Assembly: GCA_903960725.1 (NCBI GenBank)
Contig: CAJCBY010000382.1
Coordinates: 1 to 6,636 of the forward strand
From: an uncultured Cytophagaceae bacterium
GTDB taxonomy: Bacteria > Bacteroidota > Bacteroidia > Cytophagales > Spirosomataceae
Direction of reading: 5' to 3'
Length of the DNA stretch: 6,636 nt
Below the pieces are notes generated by a model. The model was given only the letters and a program-made list of their open reading frames with translations. It was not told where the DNA came from and made no database searches. The position numbers and the translations under genes were made by a program. Shown one piece after another: positions 1 through 5,707 of the stretch (positions are counted from its first letter, which is position 1; every line of letters starts with the position of its first letter).

Positions 1-1334
1 ACTATATTTTAGAGAGTTTAGCTTGGTTAGGCATCAGCCCAGACGAGGGCGTAGGCGTGGGTGGACCACATGAACCCTACCGCCAAAGCGAACGCAAAGA
101 TCTCTACAAAGCCTATGCAGACCAATTATTAGCCAATGGCAAGGCCTATTATGCATTTGACACCTCTGAAGATTTAGATGCGATGCGCGCTAGCTTCGAG
201 AGTCAGGGTTCTGCCTTTCAATACAATTCGTTAACTCGTGTGAAGTTGAAAAATTCGATTGCTTTAGCACCTGCTGAAGTGGATCAACTAATCGCTTCTG
301 GAACGCCTTACGTGATTCGCTTGAAAGTTCCAGCGAAAGGGGAGGTGCGTTTCCAAGACAGCATTCGCGATTGGGTACACGTGCATACGTCCAGCATCGA
401 TGACAAAGTCTTGATGAAGTCGGACGGGATGCCTACCTACCACTTAGCGAACGTGGTGGACGATCACATTATGGAAATTACCCACGTGATTCGTGGTGAA
501 GAATGGTTGCCATCAGCGCCATTGCATATTTTATTGTACCAAGCTTTTGGCTGGAAAGCGCCTCAATTTGCCCATTTACCACTTTTGTTGAAGCCAGAGG
601 GGAATGGTAAGTTGTCCAAAAGAGATGCGGATTTAGGTGGTTTCCCGGTATTTCCTATGGAATGGACGGATCCAGCAACGGGTGCGGTTTCCAAAGGATT
701 CAAACAAGAAGGCTACCTAAAAGAGGCAACCTTAAACTTCTTAGCTTTCTTAGGCTGGAACCCAGGGACGGAGCAAGAGATGTTCAGCTTGACAGAATTA
801 GCAGATGCTTTCTCATTAGAACGTATTAACAAAGCGGGAGCAAAGTTCGATGTAAAAAAGGCTCAATGGTTTAATGAGCAATACATTAAGTTACAAGATC
901 CGGTGGCTTTGGCGGCGGATTATTTGCCTAAGCTTCCAGCTGATCAAGGTTTATCTTTTGTTCAATTATTTTTAGATCGCATTACGTTTCCACAAGAATT
1001 GGCTGTAAAAGTAGCTGAGTTTCAAGCGCGTCCTGCTATTTATGATGAAGCTGTTATGGCCTCGAAGTGGAATGCAGATGCGGCGTCAGGTTTACAATTC
1101 ATTGCACAGGCCTTACCTAGTGTGGATTCGTGGGAGCCGGAAGGCATCAAGCACGCAATTCATGAGGTTTTAGAGGCCAACGGAATTAAGATGGGCAAGG
1201 TAATGCAGATTTTGCGCGTGGCCTTGAGTGGAAACGGAGCAGGTCCAGATTTAATGATTTCGATGCAATTATGGGGTAAAGCGGAGGTGATCGAGCGATT
1301 GTCTTTGGCTTTGGCAAAATTCCCAGCACTATAA
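1..1334 (+). CDS. gltX: Glutamyl-tRNA synthetase (GltX), 5'-truncated by the window edge
   Basis: This class I aminoacyl-tRNA synthetase attaches glutamate to tRNA(Glu), and in organisms with GatCAB often also to tRNA(Gln), in the cytoplasm. The frame is open from base 3, so the GTG at 57 is an internal codon and not the start. The visible 443 residues begin YILESLAWLGISPDEG; roughly 60 residues, including the HIGH motif, lie upstream. Visible hallmarks are GGPHEPYRQSER near the 5' edge, the TYHLANVVDDHIMEITHVIRG-type catalytic block around 430-505, and the KMSKS-type ATP-binding loop KLSKR at 609-623. The residues after KLSKR (DADLGGFPVFPMEW and an insertion up to about 720) match my memory of Bacteroidota GltX. 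The rest is the helical anticodon-binding domain, ending with KMGKVMQILRVALSGNGAG and GPDLMISMQLWGK-like signatures. The TAA stop is at 1332-1334, 6 bp before the next gene, so it is probably co-transcribed with the small ORF and gatC. Confidence 0.97.
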   Translation, partial: YILESLAWLGISPDEGVGVGGPHEPYRQSERKDLYKAYADQLLANGKAYYAFDTSEDLDAMRASFESQGSAFQYNSLTRVKLKNSIALAPAEVDQLIASGTPYVIRLKVPAKGEVRFQDSIRDWVHVHTSSIDDKVLMKSDGMPTYHLANVVDDHIMEITHVIRGEEWLPSAPLHILLYQAFGWKAPQFAHLPLLLKPEGNGKLSKRDADLGGFPVFPMEWTDPATGAVSKGFKQEGYLKEATLNFLAFLGWNPGTEQEMFSLTELADAFSLERINKAGAKFDVKKAQWFNEQYIKLQDPVALAADYLPKLPADQGLSFVQLFLDRITFPQELAVKVAEFQARPAIYDEAVMASKWNADAASGLQFIAQALPSVDSWEPEGIKHAIHEVLEANGIKMGKVMQILRVALSGNGAGPDLMISMQLWGKAEVIERLSLALAKFPAL

Positions 1335-1340
1335 AATAAG

Positions 1341-1523
1341 ATGGCCAAAAAGGACAAAAAAAAGGAATTACCCACCGTTCATCCAGAATTAGCGGGATTT
1401 GAAGTGAATATCGATTCATTAGGAACCATCACGTCCAGTCTTGACCGCGATCGCTTAAATGCGTTTTTGGATAAGCACATGCCCGAGGATAAAAAATTAA
1501 AACCGAAAGAAAATGAAGGTTAG
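1341..1523 (+). CDS. Small conserved-looking protein of unknown function between gltX and gatC (60 aa)
   Basis: I do not recognise a characterised family. The 60-residue product has a lysine-rich head (MAKKDKKKE), a central segment HPELAGFEVNIDSLGTITSS followed by a predicted amphipathic helix DRDRLNAFLDKH, and a charged tail (PEDKKLKPKENEG). There is no signal peptide, membrane segment or cysteine, so it should be a soluble cytosolic protein. I recall similar short 'HPEL.GF...I...G.I.S....D.LN.FL' proteins annotated as hypothetical in other Bacteroidota, but this is memory and not a search. The ATG lies 6 bp after the gltX stop, and the 3' end overlaps gatC by 11 bp in another frame. The packing supports a real gene that is translationally coupled to both neighbours. 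A link to tRNA aminoacylation is only a guess from context. Confidence 0.75.
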   Translation: MAKKDKKKELPTVHPELAGFEVNIDSLGTITSSLDRDRLNAFLDKHMPEDKKLKPKENEG

Positions 1524-1800
1524 TCAAGAAGATGTGAAGAAAATCGCGCATTTGGCTCGATTAGAGATGCCCGATTCGAAACTAGGGGAGATGCAAGATT
1601 CCATTAACAAGGTGTTAGTGTGGATGGAAGCCCTCAATTCGGTGGATACATCGTCCGTGGAGCCTTTGGTCCACATGACCCCTGCCTTAAATAACTTCCG
1701 CGAGGACGAAGCAAAAGTAACATTAGATCGTGCCCAAGCGCTTGCCGTAGGCCCTGATACAAACGAAACCTATTTCAAGGTGCCGCAAGTAATCGAATAG
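1513..1800 (+). CDS. gatC: Asp-tRNA(Asn)/Glu-tRNA(Gln) amidotransferase subunit C (GatC)
   Basis: GatC is the small subunit of the cytosolic GatCAB complex, which converts misacylated Glu-tRNA(Gln) and/or Asp-tRNA(Asn) to the amidated form. It stabilises GatA and its interface with GatB. The 95-residue protein has the usual family length and pattern: an N-terminal helix with VKKIAHLARLEM (residues about 8-19), the central MEALNSVDTSSVEPLVHM block (about 38-55), an FREDEA motif (about 62-67) and the C-terminal YFKVPQVIE tail. The ATG at 1513 lies inside the end of the preceding small gene (11-bp overlap), which suggests translational coupling. gatA and gatB are not nearby, which is common because gat genes are often dispersed. 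The gene ends with TAG at 1798-1800, only 11 bp from the convergent aroB stop, and no terminator is visible. Confidence 0.95.
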   Translation: MKVSQEDVKKIAHLARLEMPDSKLGEMQDSINKVLVWMEALNSVDTSSVEPLVHMTPALNNFREDEAKVTLDRAQALAVGPDTNETYFKVPQVIE

Positions 1801-1811
1801 AAATCTAGAAA

Positions 1812-2840
1812 TTAGCCGATATAGTATTCAATTGCCTTCTTCATTTCCGATTTACTGACCGGAATATCGTAGCCACAATCCCCAATACCCGTTAACAGCG
1901 AGAATCTCACTTCCCCGCCTTTGTTCTTCTTATCTTGAAGCGTTAACGCAATAATCGCAGGAATCTCAGACGCCTTCAGTGTTACCTTTCCATACGTCTC
2001 AAACAAATAGACTTCAATATCACCTAGTTCCTCCGCGCTAATCAATCCACGTTGAAATGCCAAAAAAGCTTCCATAATCATCCCCACCGCAATCGCTTCC
2101 CCATGTAAAATCTTACGCTTCCCTTGATCTAATAAAAATGTCTCCACGGCATGGCCTAGCGTATGTCCCCAATTCAAGATCTTGCGCAGTCCTTTCTCCG
2201 TAGGATCTTCCGCGACTACCGCCTTCTTGATTTCAACAGAATGTTCAATAAGTCCAGCAAAGTCAACATCCGCAAAATCGGTATGGCTTATTTGCTCCCA
2301 CTTCTCTGCGTCCCGAATCAGGCAATGCTTGATAATTTCGGCATATCCAGAAAGCTTTTGTGCTTGAGGTAACGTTTGAATAAAATTTGGATCGATCAAA
2401 ACCGATTTAGGCAAGTTGAAAACCCCAATGTGGTTCTTCAAACCCTGGAAGTCCACGCCTAATTTCCCGCCCACACTTGCATCCACTTGCGCTAATAAGG
2501 TCGTAGGAATCTGAATAAAGTCTATCCCGCGCTTATAGGTAGAGGCACAAAACCCACCCAAATCACCGATCACCCCACCGCCCAAATTAATTAACAATCC
2601 GTGGCGATCCATGTTTGCTTTGGTCATCACCTCCCACACCTTTTCACAAGTGCCCAGGTGTTTATTGTTCTCCCCTGATTTGATTTGAATCTTGATAAAA
2701 TCCTTCGGCAAATAGGCTTGAATCAGGGGAAGGCAATGCTTTGATGTATGTTCATCTACTAAAACCGCTATTTGCAAATAGTTATTTTGGCTTAAAAAAG
2801 CCGGCAAAGAATTTGAAATAGGTGTGATTTCGACTGACAT
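1812..2840 (-). CDS. aroB: 3-dehydroquinate synthase (AroB)
   Basis: AroB catalyses the second step of the shikimate pathway: DAHP to 3-dehydroquinate, using NAD and a divalent metal, in the cytosol. The 342-residue protein has the full set of family motifs: the NAD-binding glycine loop GGGVIGDLGGF (87-97), PTTLLAQVDASVGGK (112-126), GYAEIIKH (165-172), NWGHTLGHAVE (223-233) and LHGEAIAVGM (245-254). By family alignment the metal ligands are Glu168, His226 and His246, with His230 also conserved. The usual LPxRE motif before GYAE reads LPQAQ here, a mild deviation. The spacing between the two histidine motifs is slightly longer than in Bacillus-type enzymes. The ATG at 2838-2840 follows an A-rich leader without a Shine-Dalgarno sequence. 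The gene is divergent from pdhB and convergent with gatC. No other aro gene is nearby. Confidence 0.97.
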   Translation of the reverse strand: MSVEITPISNSLPAFLSQNNYLQIAVLVDEHTSKHCLPLIQAYLPKDFIKIQIKSGENNKHLGTCEKVWEVMTKANMDRHGLLINLGGGVIGDLGGFCASTYKRGIDFIQIPTTLLAQVDASVGGKLGVDFQGLKNHIGVFNLPKSVLIDPNFIQTLPQAQKLSGYAEIIKHCLIRDAEKWEQISHTDFADVDFAGLIEHSVEIKKAVVAEDPTEKGLRKILNWGHTLGHAVETFLLDQGKRKILHGEAIAVGMIMEAFLAFQRGLISAEELGDIEVYLFETYGKVTLKASEIPAIIALTLQDKKNKGGEVRFSLLTGIGDCGYDIPVSKSEMKKAIEYYIG

Positions 2841-2865
2841 AGTATTTTTTCTTCAATGGATTCCT

Positions 2866-2873
2866 CAAAATTA
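2866..2873 (-). promoter_or_regulatory. Candidate -7 element of the aroB promoter (TAATTTTG)
   Basis: On the minus strand this octamer matches the Bacteroidota -7 consensus TAnnTTTG exactly. It ends 25 bp before the aroB ATG, which would give a leader of roughly 20 nt. The corresponding -33 position (about 2896-2899) has no clear TTG, so the upstream half is weak. Its expected footprint overlaps that of the divergent pdhB promoter. Confidence 0.5.
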
Positions 2874-2880
2874 CCACGAT

Positions 2881-2914
2881 TTTGTGAAAATGGACTATTT
2901 TTTGCCTAATTTTG
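2881..2914 (+). promoter_or_regulatory. Candidate pdhB promoter: TTTG at 2881-2884 and TAATTTTG at 2907-2914
   Basis: Both Bacteroidota housekeeping elements are present with the expected 26-bp offset (-33 TTTG, -7 TAnnTTTG, 22-bp spacer). The -7 element ends 36 bp before the ATG at 2951, so transcription would start near 2921 and leave a leader of about 30 nt. The same CTAATTTTGT decamer occurs in front of lysS. This placement also argues against the upstream TTG at 2912 being the pdhB start, because that codon lies within the -7 element. Confidence 0.6.
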
Positions 2915-2950
2915 TACCCGCTTGTTAATCCCACAAGATTTACATTTTTT

Positions 2951-3934
2951 ATGAGAGAGATTCAGTTTAGAGAAGCCTTACGTGAGGCAATGACAGAGGA
3001 GATGCGTCGTGATTCATCTGTTTTTTTAATGGGTGAAGAAGTGGCGGAGTACAATGGAGCCTACAAAGTTTCCCAAGGAATGTTAGACGAATTCGGTCCA
3101 GATCGCGTGATTGATACGCCGATTGCTGAATTGGGTTTTGGTGGAATTGCCGTAGGAGCATCAGCGAATGGTCTTCGCCCAATCGTTGAATTCATGACCT
3201 TTAACTTCTCTTTAGTAGCAATTGATCAACTGATTAACTCAGCTGCTAAAATGATGTCTATGTCTGGTGGACAATATTCTTGCCCTATCGTCTTCCGCGG
3301 ACCGACTGGAAATGCGGGACAATTATCATCTCAACACTCGTCTAACTTCGAAAATTGGTTTGCAAACACACCCGGCTTAAAAGTGGTGGTTCCTTCGAAC
3401 CCTGCAGATGCAAAGGGTTTGTTGAAAGCATCAATTCGCGATAATGATCCCGTGATTTTCATGGAATCTGAAGTGATGTACGGTGACAAAGGCTTAGTAC
3501 CAGACGGCGAATACTTAATCCCAATCGGTAAAGCTAATATCGTTAAACCTGGTTCAGCGGTAACTATCGTTACTTTTGGCAAAATGCTTTCTCGCGTGGT
3601 AATGCCAGCGGTAGAGGAATTAGAAAAACAAGGAATATCGTGCGAAGTGATCGACTTACGCTCCGTTCGTCCAATTGATTATCCTGCAGTAGTGGAATCA
3701 GTGAAGAAAACGAACCGTTGTGTTGTAGTAGAAGAGGCGAATCCATTATCAGCTATCTCATCAGAGATTGCTTACCACTTACAGCGTTGGGCATTTGATT
3801 ACTTAGATGCGCCAGTCGTTCGTGTGAACTCACGCGACTTACCGCTTCCTTACGCACCTACCTTGATTGAAGAAATTCTTCCAAGCATCGAGCGTACTAT
3901 CCAAGCAGTTAAAACAGTAACCTACAAGAAGTAA
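2951..3934 (+). CDS. pdhB: Pyruvate dehydrogenase E1 component, beta subunit (PdhB)
   Basis: PdhB is the beta chain of the heterotetrameric, thiamine-diphosphate-dependent E1 of the pyruvate dehydrogenase complex, which makes acetyl-CoA in the cytosol. I start it at ATG 2951 (327 residues, MREIQFREALREAM), the usual length. The in-frame TTG at 2912 would add 13 residues with no family counterpart and lies within the promoter. Visible motifs are FLMGEEVAEYNGAYKVSQG (25-43), DTPIAELGFGG (55-65, with Glu60 matching the human Glu59 that activates the cofactor), EFMTFNF (80-86), VFRGPTGN (114-121), SSQHS (126-130, His129 matching human His128), and the C-terminal transketolase domain with VIDLRSVRPID (233-243) and LPLPYAPTLIEE (297-308). 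A branched-chain E1 beta is less likely given the close fit to Bacteroidota PdhB. The gene is monocistronic; pdhA and the E2/E3 genes are absent here. The usual EEAWPL segment reads EEANPL (261-266). Confidence 0.95.
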   Translation: MREIQFREALREAMTEEMRRDSSVFLMGEEVAEYNGAYKVSQGMLDEFGPDRVIDTPIAELGFGGIAVGASANGLRPIVEFMTFNFSLVAIDQLINSAAKMMSMSGGQYSCPIVFRGPTGNAGQLSSQHSSNFENWFANTPGLKVVVPSNPADAKGLLKASIRDNDPVIFMESEVMYGDKGLVPDGEYLIPIGKANIVKPGSAVTIVTFGKMLSRVVMPAVEELEKQGISCEVIDLRSVRPIDYPAVVESVKKTNRCVVVEEANPLSAISSEIAYHLQRWAFDYLDAPVVRVNSRDLPLPYAPTLIEEILPSIERTIQAVKTVTYKK

Positions 3935-3945
3935 TCTTCTTTAGT

Positions 3946-3992
3946 GCATAAAAAAAGCCGGAGCTTCTAACGAAACTCCGGCTTTTTTATGC
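3946..3992. terminator. Bidirectional Rho-independent terminator between pdhB and htrA
   Basis: GCATAAAAAAAGCCGGAG (3946-3963) pairs with CTCCGGCTTTTTTATGC (3976-3992), giving a 17-bp stem with one bulged A. The core GCCGGAG/CTCCGGC is G+C rich. The 12-nt loop can form three more pairs (TTC 3965-3967 with GAA 3972-3974) around a TAAC tetraloop. The A-tract and T-tract on the two sides give a U-tract on either strand. It begins 12 bp after the pdhB stop, and it is the only clear terminator for the convergent htrA transcript, about 200 bp past that gene's stop. Confidence 0.92.
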
Positions 3993-4026
3993 AGTAGTCA
4001 GTGGACAGTAATCAGTATCCATTGGT
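3992..4026. repeat. Short heptad array, CAGTnnn units
   Basis: Four consecutive 7-bp units start with CAGT (CAGTAGT, CAGTGGA, CAGTAAT, CAGTATC; 3992-4019), followed by a degenerate fifth unit CATTGGT (4020-4026). Read as 14-mers, CAGTAGTCAGTGGA and CAGTAATCAGTATC differ at only a few positions. The array begins at the last base of the terminator and runs into the hairpin at 4021-4043. The function is unknown. Confidence 0.6.
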
Positions 4027-4043
4027 CGCTAGCAGCGACTGAT
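4021..4043. repeat. Small inverted repeat (GTCGCT-AGC-AGCGAC core)
   Basis: GTCGCT (4025-4030) and AGCGAC (4034-4039) are perfectly complementary around an AGC loop. The stem extends outward with two G.T wobbles and two A.T pairs (ATTG 4021-4024 with TGAT 4040-4043) to 10 bp. Its 6+3+6 design matches the two mini-hairpins inside the neighbouring palindromic element. There is no T-tract, so it is not a terminator. Confidence 0.6.
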
Positions 4044-4179
4044 AAAAGTTCAAAGAGCAAAGTTCAAAGTTCAAAGATGGTATCGCCTTCGGCGATTACT
4101 TTGTGAAGTATTTTTCACGAATCCATCCGCGAAGCGGATACCACCTTTGAACTTTGCTCTTTGTACTTTGCAATTTGCT
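4044..4179. repeat. 136-bp palindromic heptad-repeat element (REP/MITE-like)
   Basis: The left arm is five 7-bp units (AAAAGTT, CAAAGAG, CAAAGTT, CAAAGTT, CAAAGAT; 4044-4078). The right arm is five units on the opposite strand sense (CTTTGAA, CTTTGCT, CTTTGTA, CTTTGCA, ATTTGCT; 4145-4179). Bases 4045-4069 are complementary to 4145-4169 with one mismatch. After one extra heptad on the left, TGGTATC (4078-4084) matches GATACCA (4137-4143). The core holds three hairpins: ATCGCC-TTC-GGCGAT (4082-4096), GTGAA-GTATTT-TTCAC (4103-4118, extendable to 8 bp) and ATCCGC-GAA-GCGGAT (4125-4139). No ORF, transposase or clear target-site duplication is visible. It ends 9 bp before the htrA stop codon, so it would be transcribed as the htrA 3' untranslated region. 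It is probably a dispersed intergenic repeat; copy number cannot be judged from one window. Confidence 0.8.
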
Positions 4180-4188
4180 CTCTACTCC

Positions 4189-5670
4189 CTACAGTACATA
4201 GATAAACCTCGATCCATCCACATCTACACCCTCTAACTTGATGCGGCCTTTTCTGCCCTCTAAAGCCTCAACTGCCTCCTTAGGAGAGCTGATTGCCTTG
4301 TCGTTGATCTTGGTAATAACAGAGCCTTTAGCTAAACCATACATTTCTAAACGGCCATCTGGGAGTACTTCGGCAACTTTAACACCTGAACTAACGCCGA
4401 ATTTCTTCATCTCAGCTGGGGTCAAGCTTGCAAATTTAGCACCTAGGAACTCTGATTTCGCTGATTCTGTTGAGTTGTCGCCTTTTACGATTTCGGTGTT
4501 GCCATCTTTGTTCTTCAATGTTACTTTGAATTCCTTGATAGCTCCATCGCGGTTAACCGTAACTTGAAGTGGCTCACCTGGACGCTTTCTGCTAACAATT
4601 TCCATCAATTTCGACGATGACTTGGTCTCAACTCCGTCGATCTTAACGATTACGTCGTTGATTTTGATTCCGGCGTCTTTTGCTGCTGAGTTTTCAGAAA
4701 AACCGCCTACATATACACCAGCGCTTGTTTTAAGGTCTTTTTCGTCCGCTAATTTGGCATTTACTTCAGAGATTTGAACGCCTAAGAAGCCGCGTTGAAC
4801 GTTACCGTATTTAATTAAGTCGCCAGATACTTTCTTCACGATGCTTACCGGTACGGCGAAAGAGTAGCCTGCAAATTGACCTGTACGAGAATAGATGGCG
4901 GTATTGATACCGATTAATTCCCCTTTTAAGTTCACCAAAGCTCCACCGGAGTTGCCTGGATTTACCGCAGCATCCGTTTGGATGAATGATTCAAGTGGAT
5001 TCATGTCTGGAGAATCGCGGTCGATGATGTTTTGACGACCTTTGGCAGAAACGATACCCGCAGTAACTGTTGATTCTAAATTGAATGGATTACCCACGGC
5101 TAACACCCATTCGCCTACGCGAAGTGCATCAGAATCGCCAAAAGTTAAGAAAGGCAAATTCGTTTCCTTGATTTGAATAACCGCTAAATCTGATGATGGG
5201 TCGGTCGAAATGACTTTGGCCTTGTATTCACGCTTATCATTTAGAATAACGGTCACCTCCGCAGCTTCTGCCACCACGTGGTTATTAGTGACAATGTAGC
5301 CGTCAGCGGAGATGATTACTCCAGAACCTGACGCCTCTTGTGGTTGTTGCTGTTGTCTACGGCCACCGCCACCACCGAATGGATCTCCAAAACCAAAGAA
5401 ATCATCGAAAGGGCTCGAAAATTGTTGTTGTCTTTGACGCGTTTCCATTTTCGTCTTAATATGCACTACGGCAGGCGTAGTTTTTTCTGCTGCATAAGTG
5501 AATTCGCCGGGATTGCCAGGAACGATTTGATTTGAAACAGACGTTGTGAAAGCGGAGGGTGCATCCGAGAATCCGGATGTATTTCCTAAATTAAAAAGAG
5601 AATAGGCACCTAAGGTGACTCCGCTGGACATTAATGCGATGATTGCATACGACTTAAGCTGATTATTCAT
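4189..5670 (-). CDS. htrA: Periplasmic Do-type serine protease/chaperone (HtrA/DegP family), two PDZ domains
   Basis: HtrA proteins degrade or hold misfolded envelope proteins in the periplasm. The 493-residue product starts with a hydrophobic segment (about residues 8-27), a signal peptide or membrane anchor with no clear cleavage site. The trypsin-like domain (about 60-285) has the triad His131 (TNNHVV), Asp161 (SSDLAV) and Ser241 (GNSGGAL), so it should be active. A Gln/Gly/Phe-rich stretch at 77-112 (RQRQQQ, FGGGGGRRQQQQ) lies where DegP has its regulatory LA loop. PDZ1 covers about 291-386 (GFLGVQI onward) and a more degenerate PDZ2 about 405-485. The ATG at 5668-5670 follows an A-rich leader without a Shine-Dalgarno sequence. 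The gene is divergent from lysS. Its TAG (4189-4191) lies 9 bp from a palindromic repeat, and its transcript should end at the shared terminator at 3946-3992. DegP, DegQ and DegS-like roles cannot be separated from sequence; two PDZ domains favour DegP/DegQ. Confidence 0.95.
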   Translation of the reverse strand: MNNQLKSYAIIALMSSGVTLGAYSLFNLGNTSGFSDAPSAFTTSVSNQIVPGNPGEFTYAAEKTTPAVVHIKTKMETRQRQQQFSSPFDDFFGFGDPFGGGGGRRQQQQPQEASGSGVIISADGYIVTNNHVVAEAAEVTVILNDKREYKAKVISTDPSSDLAVIQIKETNLPFLTFGDSDALRVGEWVLAVGNPFNLESTVTAGIVSAKGRQNIIDRDSPDMNPLESFIQTDAAVNPGNSGGALVNLKGELIGINTAIYSRTGQFAGYSFAVPVSIVKKVSGDLIKYGNVQRGFLGVQISEVNAKLADEKDLKTSAGVYVGGFSENSAAKDAGIKINDVIVKIDGVETKSSSKLMEIVSRKRPGEPLQVTVNRDGAIKEFKVTLKNKDGNTEIVKGDNSTESAKSEFLGAKFASLTPAEMKKFGVSSGVKVAEVLPDGRLEMYGLAKGSVITKINDKAISSPKEAVEALEGRKGRIKLEGVDVDGSRFIYVL

Positions 5671-5693
5671 TTTTATTTTTTTTGAATTAAATT

Positions 5694-5701
5694 AAAAATT
5701 A
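5694..5701 (-). promoter_or_regulatory. Weak candidate -7 element for htrA (TAATTTTT)
   Basis: On the minus strand TAATTTTT differs by one base from TAnnTTTG and lies 23 bp before the htrA ATG. No TTG is present at the matching -33 position (about 5724-5727). The region is very A/T rich, so a chance match is likely. An alternative one-mismatch candidate is TTCCTTTG at 5770-5777, about 100 bp upstream of the start codon. Confidence 0.25.
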
Positions 5702-5707
5702 TTGATA

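Noticed and set aside
57..1334. GTG at 57 as the start of a 425-aa gltX
   Set aside because: The frame is open to the window edge, and the residues before it (YILESLAWLGISPDEGVG) belong to GltX, so the gene is simply cut by the window.
1160..1419. Minus-strand ORFs opposite the gltX end and the small gene
   Set aside because: They overlap well-supported plus-strand genes and have no recognisable motifs; they are antisense shadows.
2163..2372. Plus-strand ORFs inside aroB
   Set aside because: Opposite a fully motif-supported aroB; the translations resemble no protein family.
2912..2950. TTG at 2912 as the pdhB start, adding 13 residues
   Set aside because: It lies within the -7 promoter element, and the added MYPLVNPTRFTFF segment has no counterpart in PdhB proteins, which start at MREIQFREAL.
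4025..4039. Terminator for htrA at the GTCGCT/AGCGAC hairpin
   Set aside because: There is no T-tract on either strand after the stem; the strong hairpin at 3946-3992 is a better terminator.
4077..4144. tRNA gene suggested by the cloverleaf-like three-hairpin core
   Set aside because: Stem lengths (6, 5-8 and 6 bp), 3-nt loops, no T-loop TTCRA sequence and no 7-nt anticodon loop rule out a tRNA.
3992..4179. CRISPR array
   Set aside because: Repeats are only 7 bp with no spacers, and the arms are inverted and not direct repeats of 20-40 bp.
4238..4567. 109-aa plus-strand ORF opposite the htrA 3' part
   Set aside because: Antisense to the PDZ2 region with no promoter or start context; explained by codon composition of htrA.
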